Positions 1 through 7,672 of a stretch of DNA of 30,055 bases are shown one piece after another. This DNA is from REEB85 sp018971455 (GTDB taxonomy: Bacteria; Pseudomonadota; Alphaproteobacteria; Acetobacterales; Acetobacteraceae): the NCBI GenBank assembly GCA_028871195.1, contig JAGWNT010000045.1, positions 1 through 30,055 of the forward strand, written 5' to 3'. The notes under the pieces were generated by a model that did no database searches, was not told the origin of the DNA, and saw nothing but the letters and a program-made list of their open reading frames with translations. How positions within the stretch are numbered: position 1 is the first letter of the stretch; the number at the start of each line of letters is the position of its first letter. The position numbers and the translations under genes were made by a program.

Positions 1-59
1 GAGGCGAGGATATCCTCCATCGAGGGATCGGCGCCGGGCGGGGGCTGGGAGGCGCTCAT
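1..59 (-). CDS. PopZ/DUF2497-family protein, N-terminal fragment
   Basis: Only the first 19 codons and two bases are in the window; the gene continues leftwards past position 1. The ATG is at 59-57, and a GAGGAG ribosome site lies a few bases upstream, just past the tolC stop. The peptide contains PSMEDILAS after a short proline-rich start, which is the hallmark N-terminus of the alphaproteobacterial DUF2497/PopZ family (family knowledge). PopZ organises the cell pole and anchors the chromosome-partition complex in Caulobacter; in other alphaproteobacteria the role is less clear. The gene lies 9 bases after tolC in the same direction, so it is probably the next gene of the pcm-tolC operon. 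The fragment is too short to confirm the C-terminal oligomerisation region. Confidence 0.8.
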   Translation of the reverse strand, partial: MSASQPPPGADPSMEDILA

Positions 60-68
60 CAACGCTCC

Positions 69-1628
69 TCAGCGCCCGGGCTGGCCGACCGCATAATCAC
101 CGGTGCCGAACCACTTGTTGCGCACCGCCTTGTAATAGGCCGTCTCGTCATAGAGGGGCACCTGCAGGTTGAGGTCGCGCGCGGTCAGTCGGCCGGTCGC
201 GGCGGCGACCTGGTAGGAGGCGGTGACCAGGGCGGCGAGGTTCTGCACCAGCGTCACCCTGGAGTTGAGCAGACTCTGTTCGGCGTTCAGCACATCGAGC
301 GTGGTGCGGCTGCCGACAATCGCCTCGCGCTGCACGCCCTCCAGCGCCACCTGGTTGGAGCGCACCTGCTCGCGCGTGCTGGCGATGGTGGCGCGCGCCG
401 CGTCATAGGTCTCCCACGCGCTGATGGCGAGCTGCACCGCGGTGCGCCGCGCATCCAGCACCTTCTCGCGCGTCTGCTGCTGCGCCTGGCGCGCCTGGCG
501 GATGGCGGCGTATTCGATGCCGCCCTGGTAGATCGGCACGCTCAGCGAGGCGATGATCTGCGCCGAGCGGACGGTGAGGTTGCGCTGCGTCACGTCCTTG
601 CTGTCGCTGAGCTGGCCCTGCAGGCTGAGATTGGGCATCAGCTTGCTGTATTGCAGGTCGAAGAAATCCTTTGCCGCCGCATCGTCGAACAGCGCCGCCA
701 CCACGTTCGGATTGTTGCGGCCGGCAAGCTCCTTGGCCTCGGCCTCCGTCCTGGTCGGCAGGCGCAGCGGCTGCGGCTCGACCAGCTTGCCGGGCAGCAC
801 GCCGACCACCTGCTGGTAGCTGGCCCGCGCCGTCTGCAAATTGCCCTCGGCGGTCTGCCGCGTCGCCTTCGCCCCGGCCAGCGCCGCCTCCGCCTGCGCG
901 ACATCGGTGCGCGTGATCTCACCGACCCGGAAGCGATCATTGGTGGCCTGCAACTGGCGGGCGAGAACCTGCTCGTTGTTGACGTTCAGCGCCAGCACTT
1001 CCTCGGCCTGGATGACATTGACATAGGCGGTCACGACGGCGGCGAAGGTGGTCTGCTCCTGGCCGATCAGCCGGGCGCGCTCGGCCATCACCATGTTCAC
1101 CGCGCGATGCGTGCCGGCCACCGTCTGGCCGCCGCGATAGAGCGGCTGCACGACGTTGAGCTGCTCGGAGTGCTGGCCGCGATTTTCGGTCAGGCGCGTA
1201 TTGACCGGCGCGCCGATGGCCGAGGTGGTGTGCTGGATGTCGTAGCCGTCCGCATATCCTGCCGAGGCGCTGATCGACACTTGCGGCCGCCAGCCGGCCA
1301 GGGCGGCGGGCACATTCTCGTCGGTCGCGCGCAGATTGGCGCGCTCGGCGAGCAGGGCCGGGTTGGTCGAATAGGCGCGCGTCATCGCACCCTGGAGCGT
1401 CTCGCCACCGGCCCGTGCCGCGGCCGCCGGCACCGGCTTGCCCGCGGCAAGCAGCTTGGCATGCGCGGCCGGCTTCGCCGGCGGCGCCTTGGCGCGCGGG
1501 GGCGGGCTGCCCTGAGCAAGCGCCGGGCCGACCAGCACGGGCCCTATCAGCACCGGCCCGGCCAGAACGAGGCCGGCCGCTACCGCCATGCCGCGCAGGA
1601 AGATGATCCGTCCGCCGCCCTGCATCAT
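69..1628 (-). CDS. tolC: TolC-family outer-membrane efflux/secretion channel
   Basis: About 519 residues from the ATG at 1628-1626; a second ATG follows directly. The reading frame is open further upstream, but that part overlaps the end of the methyltransferase gene and lacks a signal sequence. The chosen start gives a short basic stretch, then a hydrophobic segment rich in Ala, Gly, Val and Leu, then ALAQG, a plausible signal-peptidase site. After a Pro/Ala linker there are two outer-membrane efflux protein (OEP) halves rich in long helices, with the typical pattern around VVQPLYRGGQT in the first half and SVPIYQGGIEY in the second. Members form trimeric tunnels from the periplasm through the outer membrane for type I secretion or RND/MFS efflux. 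No inner-membrane pump or adaptor is next to it, so it may be a shared housekeeping channel. It starts 16 bases after pcm and probably shares its mRNA. Confidence 0.93.
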   Translation of the reverse strand: MMQGGGRIIFLRGMAVAAGLVLAGPVLIGPVLVGPALAQGSPPPRAKAPPAKPAAHAKLLAAGKPVPAAAARAGGETLQGAMTRAYSTNPALLAERANLRATDENVPAALAGWRPQVSISASAGYADGYDIQHTTSAIGAPVNTRLTENRGQHSEQLNVVQPLYRGGQTVAGTHRAVNMVMAERARLIGQEQTTFAAVVTAYVNVIQAEEVLALNVNNEQVLARQLQATNDRFRVGEITRTDVAQAEAALAGAKATRQTAEGNLQTARASYQQVVGVLPGKLVEPQPLRLPTRTEAEAKELAGRNNPNVVAALFDDAAAKDFFDLQYSKLMPNLSLQGQLSDSKDVTQRNLTVRSAQIIASLSVPIYQGGIEYAAIRQARQAQQQTREKVLDARRTAVQLAISAWETYDAARATIASTREQVRSNQVALEGVQREAIVGSRTTLDVLNAEQSLLNSRVTLVQNLAALVTASYQVAAATGRLTARDLNLQVPLYDETAYYKAVRNKWFGTGDYAVGQPGR

Positions 1629-1644
1629 CCTGGCAATCCCCGGG

Positions 1645-2307
1645 TCAGAACACGAAGCCCGCAACGCGGCGCAAGGCAGGCAACGGGGTGATTGTGGCAT
1701 CAAAGACCGGCTGCACCGCAAGCCCTGCGGGCGTAATTTCGCCAAGCACCGCCTGGCCCGGCCCGCCGCCCGCCACGCGCACGCCCACCAGCCGGCCGGT
1801 GCCGGGACGAAGCTGCGCCGCCAGGGCGGGCGGCACGTCCTCCACCGCCCCCTCGATCAGCACGATGTCGTAAGGCGCGCCCGCCGGCCACCCGGCCTCG
1901 GGCGGTCCCTCCGCCAGCGTCACGCCCGGCGCCAGCGCCGGCAGGGCGGCACGGGCCAGCGCCAGCAGGGCGGGATCGTCCTCCAGCGCCGTCACCGTGG
2001 CGCCGCAGGCAGCCAGGATCGCGGCGCCGTAGCCCGCCCCGGCGGCCACCACCAGGGCACGCTCGCCGGCGCGCGGCGCCGCCAGCTGGATCAGCCGGGC
2101 CATGACCATCGGCTGCATCAGCACTCGGCCGCCGCCGAGCTTCACATCCTCGTCGGCATAGGCGAGCGGCGCACGGTCCGACGGCAGGAAGCGCTCGCGC
2201 GGCAGGGCGCGCATGGCACCCAGGATCCGCGGATCGTTGACCTTGTTGGGGCGAACCTGGCTGTCCACCATGAACATCCGGGCGGCGTGGGTATCGGGCA
2301 CATCCAT
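1645..2307 (-). CDS. Pcm-family (protein-L-isoaspartate O-methyltransferase-like) protein
   Basis: 220 residues with an ATG start at 2307. The N-terminus (MVDSQVRPNKV) and the PRERFLP, LAYADEDV and MQPMVMARL segments match the protein-L-isoaspartate methyltransferase family, in which S-adenosylmethionine is used to repair isoaspartyl residues in aged proteins. The nucleotide-binding loop is unusual: where classical Pcm has an acidic residue and a GTGSGY loop, this protein reads VVAAGAGYGAA. The family's TIS motif near the substrate pocket is VLM here. The gene is therefore a family member of uncertain activity, and I give no symbol. It sits directly upstream of tolC, an arrangement I know from other alphaproteobacteria, which suggests a role tied to the envelope or simply a conserved operon. 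Confidence 0.85.
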   Translation of the reverse strand: MDVPDTHAARMFMVDSQVRPNKVNDPRILGAMRALPRERFLPSDRAPLAYADEDVKLGGGRVLMQPMVMARLIQLAAPRAGERALVVAAGAGYGAAILAACGATVTALEDDPALLALARAALPALAPGVTLAEGPPEAGWPAGAPYDIVLIEGAVEDVPPALAAQLRPGTGRLVGVRVAGGGPGQAVLGEITPAGLAVQPVFDATITPLPALRRVAGFVF

Positions 2308-2337
2308 CGGGTGCGGGTCTCTGCTTACGGTCTCCGC

Positions 2338-2366
2338 CTTATATAAGGGGTGGCGCGCTATCGCAA
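2338..2366 (-). promoter_or_regulatory. Candidate sigma-70 promoter for the pcm-tolC operon
   Basis: On the minus strand TTGCGA (2366-2361) is followed after 17 bases by TATAAG (2343-2338), close to the housekeeping consensus. The -10 lies inside a perfect 12-base palindrome, CCTTATATAAGG (2337-2348), which could also be a repressor site. Transcription would begin near 2331, about 24 bases before the pcm ATG. Confidence 0.6.
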
Positions 2367-2404
2367 AGCAGCATGCGCCGGGGCCGGCGCGCCGCTGCCG
2401 AGAC

Positions 2405-2434
2405 TTGACCCGGACCGCCGCCTCGCCCGATAAG
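2405..2434 (+). promoter_or_regulatory. Candidate promoter for tRNA-Cys
   Basis: TTGACC (2405-2410) and GATAAG (2429-2434) are 18 bases apart and point towards the tRNA, whose first base is 20 bases after the -10. This is a normal distance for a tRNA promoter. Confidence 0.5.
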
Positions 2435-2453
2435 CCTGCGCGTGCCCTGGTGA

Positions 2454-2527
2454 GGTCCGGTGGCAGAGTGGTGATGCAGCGGACTGCAAATCCGCGAATG
2501 TGGGTTCGATTCCCGCCCGGACCTCCA
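2454..2527 (+). tRNA. tRNA-Cys (anticodon GCA)
   Basis: A 74-base cloverleaf with the CCA end encoded. The acceptor arms GGTCCGG (2454-2460) and CCGGACC (2517-2523) pair perfectly, followed by discriminator T and CCA. The anticodon loop CTGCAAA carries GCA, flanked by the stem GCGGA/TCCGC. The T-loop reads GTTCGATTC. It faces the converging esterase gene, whose stop lies 33 bases away. Confidence 0.97.
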
Positions 2528-2559
2528 CCCTCCCCTCACACCGCCGCGCCCGCCGACCC

Positions 2560-3927
2560 TCACCGCAAGATCCCCCACGCCGCGAGCGGCACTGGCTGCG
2601 TCGCCGGCCGGATCGGCATGGCGAAGGCCGTGCACCAGTTCATCAACGGATAGGGTGTGCCGAGCACGGCGGCGATGTCCGGCGCCGGCGGCGCGCCGAA
2701 GGCCGCGTCGGGCGCGAAGCACTCATCGGCCACTTCGCCGTCGCTGTCATGCAGGCAGCCCCGCCCCTGCCGGGTGCGGTCGGCGTAGCGCAGCACCGCC
2801 CCGGCACCGGGCGGGCGCGCCAACACCATGCGAAGCGAGCACGGCCCCGCGATGTCGATCCGCTCGATGCCGACCTCGCCGTCGCTGTCGCGCACGGCGA
2901 AGCCGCCCTCGCGCGGCTGGTGGCGGCGATGCCCGGCGAACGGCGCCCCCCAGCGCAATGGCGGCACCGGCACATGGAAATCGACCTCCAGCACCCGCCC
3001 GTCCTGCCGCGCGCGCAGCGGATGCAGCGGCCGCCAGCCCTGCCCCAGCGTCAGCACGCGGTGCATCACCTTGCCGAATTGCGCGCCGAGCCAGCGATAG
3101 CCGTTGGCATCCAGATGCCAGCCCTTGCTGGTGACCGGATAGACCGGCGCGGCCAGAAAGCAGCCAGGATGTCCGAGGGCGTAATCGAGCTGGGCCTGCG
3201 CGATTGCCAGCGTCTCGTCGGCGCAATCGCCGCTGGTCTGGTAGATGAACAGCGCCGGCGCCGCCCCCTGCCCCGCCGCGCCCTGCGCGACATGGGCGGT
3301 GACATCGGCATGCAGCCGCGCCAGCCGCGCGGCATAGCCCGGCCCATCCGTCAGGCAGCCATCGGCGCCGACGACATTGTTCTCCCCCTGCAACAACAGC
3401 CAGGCCGCCACGCCGTAGCTCAGGCCGAGCGCCTCGGCCGCCGCCCGCGCCGCGGCCACGCAGCCGGTCAGCCGGTCGAACAAGGCGGGCTCGGCGCCGC
3501 GCGACAACGCCTCGATCGAGCGGCCGCCGACACCGCAGACGCTCGCCAGCAGCCGCGCGGCACCCGGGCTGGCCGCCCCCGCGGCAAGCTGGCGGGCGCG
3601 CCAGCCATGCACCGCCGCCTCGGCCACCGTCTCGCCAAGCGCCACGTCGCCGGGCCGCAGCGCGGCAACGGCGTCAGGCGAGAGCGGCCCGCCGGCACCA
3701 GGCGGCTGCACCGTCGCCGCCAGCGGCCGGAACGCCGCCCCGTCCACCGGCGTCCAGGCCGGCGCGGCCTCCTCCAGCGCCCGCACGCTCCGGCCGAGCA
3801 TCAGGCTGTCCGTGCGCGGCGCGACGGAGAGCGCGGGCCAGCCCTCCCAGCCGCTGGAGAGCGACTGCCCATAGACCAGGACGTGATTGATGTCGTGGCG
3901 CGGCCGGGCGAGGTCTCGAACGGTCAT
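2560..3927 (-). CDS. SGNH/SASA-type (sialate O-acetylesterase-like) hydrolase
   Basis: About 455 residues from the ATG at 3927. The open frame extends further but only over the end of the histidine kinase gene. Near the N-terminus VYGQSLSSG gives a Gly-Gln-Ser block with the likely nucleophile Ser22. Later LLLQGENN resembles the QGE-N block of the SASA (DUF303) carbohydrate-esterase group, and HLDANGY near residue 260 could supply the catalytic His. The roughly 180 C-terminal residues are beta-rich and not recognised. Such enzymes remove acetyl or other acyl groups from sugars. No signal peptide is seen, so a cytoplasmic or capsule-synthesis role is possible; the substrate is unknown. It begins 16 bases after the histidine kinase stop, so the two are probably cotranscribed. 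No good ribosome site is visible, and coupling to the upstream gene is likely. Confidence 0.65.
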   Translation of the reverse strand: MTVRDLARPRHDINHVLVYGQSLSSGWEGWPALSVAPRTDSLMLGRSVRALEEAAPAWTPVDGAAFRPLAATVQPPGAGGPLSPDAVAALRPGDVALGETVAEAAVHGWRARQLAAGAASPGAARLLASVCGVGGRSIEALSRGAEPALFDRLTGCVAAARAAAEALGLSYGVAAWLLLQGENNVVGADGCLTDGPGYAARLARLHADVTAHVAQGAAGQGAAPALFIYQTSGDCADETLAIAQAQLDYALGHPGCFLAAPVYPVTSKGWHLDANGYRWLGAQFGKVMHRVLTLGQGWRPLHPLRARQDGRVLEVDFHVPVPPLRWGAPFAGHRRHQPREGGFAVRDSDGEVGIERIDIAGPCSLRMVLARPPGAGAVLRYADRTRQGRGCLHDSDGEVADECFAPDAAFGAPPAPDIAAVLGTPYPLMNWCTAFAMPIRPATQPVPLAAWGILR

Positions 3928-3943
3928 GCGGCGCGCGGCCGCG

Positions 3944-6286
3944 TCAGCCGGCGGAGGAGGCGTCAGAATCCGGCACCGCGCGCAGCACCGGGCGCGCGAG
4001 AAGCTGCTCCAGCCGCTCGTCCAGCGTGGCGACGTTGAAGGGTTTGCGGATGATGTTCTCCGCCCCCACCGCCTCGCCGGCGCGCAGCTCGACATGGCCG
4101 GTCATCAGCAGCACGCGCATCGCCGGCCGGATCGCCCGCACCGCCTCGATCAGGGCCACGCCGCTGCGCCCGGGCATGATGTAATCCACCAGCATGGCGT
4201 CAAACCCGCCATCCTGTTCGAGCACCGCCAGCGCCTCGGCCGCGCCCGCGGTGGTCACCACCGCGTAGCCACGCTCGGCCAGCATCTCGCCGATCATCTG
4301 GCGCACATCGCTGTCGTCATCGACCACCAGGATGCGCGCCCGCCTGCGGGACATGACCCGCCCGGCGCCGGAGTCCGGCCCGGCGGCGGCCGGCAGCGCA
4401 TGGGCGCGCGGCAGCAGCAGGGTGAAGGTACTGCCCTCGCCGAGCCGGCTTTCGACGCGCACATCGCCGCCGGACTGCACCGCCAGCCCATGCACCTGCG
4501 ACAGCCCGAGGCCCGAGCCGCGGCCGATATCCTTGGTGGTGAAGAACGGCTCGAAAAGGCGCCCCAGCACCTCCGGCGTCATGCCCGTGCCGGTGTCGCC
4601 GACCCGCACGGCGACGTAATCCCCCGCCGCGACATTGCCGCCGACGCCGAGGGTGAGATTGCGCGTGCCGATGGTCAGCACGCCCCCCTGCGGCATGGCG
4701 TCACGGGCGTTGATGGCGAGGTTGATGATGGCCGCCTCGATCTGGCTCGGATCGACCATCGCCGGCCACAGATCCTGCACGAGGTCCGTCTGGATGCGGA
4801 TCGAACGGCCGAGCGTGCTGCCCAGCAGGTTGGTCAGCGTCACGATGGCGAGGTTGAGGTCGGTCGGCACCGGCAGCAATTGCTGGTGGCGCGAGAAGGC
4901 GAGCAGCTGGCTGGTCAGCTTGCCGCCCCGCTCGGCGGCATGACGGGCATTGTCGACCAGGCGCACCAGATTCTCCTGCCCCGCCGGAAGCCGGGCGCGC
5001 AGCAGGTCGAGCGCGCCGAGCACGGCGGTCAGCAGGTTGTTGAAGTCATGCGCGATGCCGCCGGCAAGCTGGCCCACCGCCTGGAGCTTCTGCGCCTGGC
5101 GCAGGCTGGTCTCCGTCTTCTCGCGCTCGGCCATCTCGACCTGTAGCCGGTTGCGGCTTTCCGTCAGGTCGCGCGTGCGTTCGCCGACCCGCTGCTCCAG
5201 CGTGGCGTTGAGCTCACGCAGTTCCGCCTGCTCATGATCGAGGGTGGAGGCCATCTTGTTGAAGGCCAGCGCCAGGCTGCCGAATTCGGATCCGGCCGCC
5301 TCGGCCAGGTCAGCGCGGGCCGCGAGGTCGCCCGCCGACCAGCGCCGCGCCACCGCCAGCAGCGCCGCGGTCGGCCGGCGCACGAAACGCTGCCCGGCCC
5401 ACAGCGCCACGGCGAGCGACGCCAGCATGCCGGCCAGCACGAGCGCGAAGCCCGCCATGGCGGTGCGGTCCAGGCCGGCCATCACCCCGGGCAGCGCGAG
5501 GCCGACGCTGACGAACAATCCGCGGGTGCCGGCGCCGGCGGGCACGTAGCCGATCAGCCGGCGCTGGCCGTCGAAGGCCGCCGCCACCGTCTCGCCGCGC
5601 CGCGGCGCATCGACATAGCGCCGCATCGCCGGCGGGAAGGGCTCGCCGACGAACCGGTCCTGCCCCGGCACGCGAATAACCGTGACGCCGTTGCGGTCGG
5701 CGACCCCGATCGTGCTGCCCGGCGGGCGGCGCAATTCGGCGAAATGGGCGGCAAGCCAGCGCAGATTCAGCCCGGCCAGCACGACGGCCTGCCCGCCCGA
5801 TGCCGTGGTGAAGGGGGTGGCGACGGGAAGCGAGGGGCCATGCCGGCCATCGCCCGCCATGTAGGTGCCGACATCGAAGCCGCCATGGCGGATGGCATCG
5901 CGGATATAGGCCGCCTCCGCAGCGCCGACATAGGCCGGCGCGGCGGGTTCCGAGGAGCAGATGACGCGCCCGTTGCCGTCGATCACGGCGAGGAAGCCGT
6001 AGCTCGGCAGGTCGGGGAGGATGCCGCGCAGGCCCGCGGCGCAGGCCGGGTCGGCGGCGCGCACCAGGTCGAAACGACTGACCGCGAGCGTCAGCTGGCG
6101 CGCGCCGTCGACCACGTTGGCGAGCCCGGCCTCGACCAGCTCGGCCTGGCGCAGCGCCTCGTCGGCCATCCGCGCGCGGCCCTGCGCGCGCTGGTCCTGC
6201 ACCAGATAGGCCAGCACCCCGGCCGCCGGCAGGGTCGCCACCAGCACCAGAATGACCAGCCGGGTCAGCAGATTGGTCCGCGCCAC
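3944..6286 (-). CDS. Hybrid sensor histidine kinase with C-terminal receiver domain
   Basis: 780 residues from the GTG at 6286, chosen because AAGGAG (6298-6293) sits 6 bases upstream; a longer GTG start at 6331 exists but adds only an Arg-rich leader. Order of parts: membrane segment about 8-29; a periplasmic sensor of roughly 240 residues that looks like a Cache/PAS-type ligand domain; second membrane segment about 276-298; HAMP; coiled coil; HisKA with the phospho-accepting His413 in GGIAHDFNNLL; HATPase with N box (NLAINARDAM), DTGTGM and GSGLGL; then a receiver domain with acidic DDD and phospho-acceptor Asp701 in LVDYIMPG, and Lys in RKPF. The H-box belongs to the HPK4-like group often found in hybrid kinases. 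No separate response regulator gene is adjacent, so the output partner is elsewhere. A tRNA-Leu lies just upstream in the same direction. Confidence 0.93.
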   Translation of the reverse strand: MARTNLLTRLVILVLVATLPAAGVLAYLVQDQRAQGRARMADEALRQAELVEAGLANVVDGARQLTLAVSRFDLVRAADPACAAGLRGILPDLPSYGFLAVIDGNGRVICSSEPAAPAYVGAAEAAYIRDAIRHGGFDVGTYMAGDGRHGPSLPVATPFTTASGGQAVVLAGLNLRWLAAHFAELRRPPGSTIGVADRNGVTVIRVPGQDRFVGEPFPPAMRRYVDAPRRGETVAAAFDGQRRLIGYVPAGAGTRGLFVSVGLALPGVMAGLDRTAMAGFALVLAGMLASLAVALWAGQRFVRRPTAALLAVARRWSAGDLAARADLAEAAGSEFGSLALAFNKMASTLDHEQAELRELNATLEQRVGERTRDLTESRNRLQVEMAEREKTETSLRQAQKLQAVGQLAGGIAHDFNNLLTAVLGALDLLRARLPAGQENLVRLVDNARHAAERGGKLTSQLLAFSRHQQLLPVPTDLNLAIVTLTNLLGSTLGRSIRIQTDLVQDLWPAMVDPSQIEAAIINLAINARDAMPQGGVLTIGTRNLTLGVGGNVAAGDYVAVRVGDTGTGMTPEVLGRLFEPFFTTKDIGRGSGLGLSQVHGLAVQSGGDVRVESRLGEGSTFTLLLPRAHALPAAAGPDSGAGRVMSRRRARILVVDDDSDVRQMIGEMLAERGYAVVTTAGAAEALAVLEQDGGFDAMLVDYIMPGRSGVALIEAVRAIRPAMRVLLMTGHVELRAGEAVGAENIIRKPFNVATLDERLEQLLARPVLRAVPDSDASSAG

Positions 6287-6292
6287 CAACAA

Positions 6293-6298
6293 CTCCTT
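6293..6298 (-). promoter_or_regulatory. Ribosome binding site deciding the histidine kinase start
   Basis: AAGGAG on the minus strand, 6 bases before GTG at 6286. The upstream alternative GTG at 6331 has no comparable site, which favours the shorter protein. Confidence 0.7.
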
Positions 6299-6411
6299 CC
6301 GCCGGCGCCGCCGGAACCGGCCGCGAAACACCCGCCACCTCCGCGGCGCGGCGGCCGGGCCCGGCGCCCATCCGCCGGCGCCACGCGCCAGCCAAGGATG
6401 GTGAGCAAGGA

Positions 6412-6495
6412 TGGTGCGAGAGGGGGGATTCGAACCCCCATGACCAAGGCCGGTCGATTTTGAGTCGACTGCGTCTACCGTTCCGCCACTCTCGC
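6412..6495 (-). tRNA. tRNA-Leu (anticodon CAA)
   Basis: An 84-base class II tRNA with encoded CCA (6414-6412). Acceptor arms GCGAGAG and CTCTCGC pair perfectly, discriminator A. The anticodon loop is CTCAAAA between GTCGA-type stem arms, giving CAA for UUG codons. A variable arm and a GTTCGAATC T-loop are present. It precedes the histidine kinase on the same strand with 125 bases between, without a clear terminator. Confidence 0.96.
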
Positions 6496-6505
6496 CGCCG
6501 CCGCC

Positions 6506-6535
6506 AACCTACCGGACAACGCGCCGGCCTGCCAA
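6506..6535 (-). promoter_or_regulatory. Candidate promoter for tRNA-Leu
   Basis: TTGGCA (6535-6530) and TAGGTT (6511-6506) are 18 bases apart on the minus strand, about 10 bases before the tRNA. The -35 is good and the -10 weak. Confidence 0.4.
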
Positions 6536-6615
6536 CCGGGATTGCCCTGCGTGGCGGCCGCCGCCAAACTGCCCGCGTCGGCGCGCGCCGGCCACCACAC
6601 TCATGCGGGGAACCC

Positions 6616-7608
6616 ATGTTCAAGATCGTCCTCTGCCGGGCGCTGCACCCGACCGCCATGGCTCTGCTCGAAGCCCGCAAGGATATCGCGCTGACCGTGC
6701 TGACCACCGAGTTCCGCGGCCCGCCGCTCCAGCAGGAGCTCGCCGCCCATATCGGCGAGGCAGATGGCATCATGGTCGGGCTCGAACGCGTCGATGCGGC
6801 CCTCCTGGCCACCGCCCCGCGGCTGCGCGTGATCAGCCGTTTCGGTGTCGGCTTCGACACCATCGACATCCCCACCGCCACCCGCCAGGGCGTGCTGGTC
6901 GGCGTGGTGAACGGCGCCAACGACCTCTCGGTCGCCGAGCACGCGATGATGCTGATGCTGGCCACCGCGCGGCGCACGCTGGAGATGGATGCCTCGGCGC
7001 GCGCCGGCACCTGGATGGTGCAAACCGGACGGCGCATGCACGAACTCGCCGGCCTGCGGGTGCTGGTGGTGGGCTACGGGCGCATCGGCACCCGTGTCGC
7101 GCGCCTCTGCGCCGCGTTCGGCATGGAGGTGATGGTGCACGACCCCGCCTTCCCCACCCCGCGCATCGCCGCCGACGGCCATATCCCGGCCCCCGACCTG
7201 ATCGCCGCCGTGCCCGAGGCCGACGTGATCACCCTGCACTGCCCGCTGAACGACGTCACGCGCGGCATGGTCGATGCCGCCTTCCTCGCGCGCATGAAGC
7301 CGACCGCCTGGCTCATCAACACTGCCCGCGGCCCGATCGTCGATGAGGCGGCGCTGGCCGCCGCCCTGGCTGCCGGCACCATCGAAGCCGCGGGGCTCGA
7401 CGTGCTGGTGCGCGAGCCGCCGGATCCGGCGAACCCGCTCCTGAAGCTGCCCAACGTCGTGCTGAGCCCGCACAATGCCGCGGCGGCGCAGGAATGCTAC
7501 GCCAAGATGTCGCGCCGGGCCGCGGCCAACCTGATCGATTTCGTCGATGGCACGATCGACCCCGGCTACACCGTCAATCCCGAGGTGCTGAAGCGCAACG
7601 CGCCGTAG
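6616..7608 (+). CDS. D-2-hydroxyacid dehydrogenase (phosphoglycerate-dehydrogenase-like)
   Basis: 330 residues, ATG at 6616; the frame is open upstream but that part overlaps the tRNA-Leu. Family features are clear: NAD-binding loop GYGRIG at 153-158 with an acidic residue (Asp176, in VMVHDP) at the end of the second strand suggesting NAD rather than NADP; catalytic Arg238 in NTARGPIVDE; Glu267; and His286 in SPHNAAAAQE. These enzymes interconvert 2-keto acids and D-2-hydroxy acids, and this length is typical of forms without the extra SerA regulatory domain. It is therefore unlikely to be the main SerA, and the substrate cannot be read from sequence. It is followed after 64 bases by the dialkylglycine-decarboxylase-like gene, which suggests a shared keto-acid or amino-acid pathway. 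Confidence 0.9.
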   Translation: MFKIVLCRALHPTAMALLEARKDIALTVLTTEFRGPPLQQELAAHIGEADGIMVGLERVDAALLATAPRLRVISRFGVGFDTIDIPTATRQGVLVGVVNGANDLSVAEHAMMLMLATARRTLEMDASARAGTWMVQTGRRMHELAGLRVLVVGYGRIGTRVARLCAAFGMEVMVHDPAFPTPRIAADGHIPAPDLIAAVPEADVITLHCPLNDVTRGMVDAAFLARMKPTAWLINTARGPIVDEAALAAALAAGTIEAAGLDVLVREPPDPANPLLKLPNVVLSPHNAAAAQECYAKMSRRAAANLIDFVDGTIDPGYTVNPEVLKRNAP

Positions 7609-7615
7609 CGGCGAA

Positions 7616-7635
7616 GGGCGGCGCGCCGGCCGCCC
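7616..7635 (+). repeat. Short GC-rich hairpin between the dehydrogenase and dgdA-like genes
   Basis: GGGCGGC (7616-7622) pairs with GCCGCCC (7629-7635) across a 6-base loop, 8 bases after the dehydrogenase stop. There is no T-tract. It could protect the upstream message or moderate readthrough; it may also be chance in GC-rich DNA. Confidence 0.3.
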
Positions 7636-7672
7636 CACGCGCCACCCACCGTGCCCGTCAAAAGGAGCGCCG

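Noticed and set aside
2500..4038. 512-codon open frame on the plus strand over the esterase
   Set aside because: It begins inside tRNA-Cys and gives an Arg/Pro/Ala-rich product, while the opposite frame has clear SGNH motifs.
5310..7037. 575-codon minus-strand frame over the kinase start and dehydrogenase
   Set aside because: It crosses tRNA-Leu and is out of frame with the kinase, so it is a compositional shadow.
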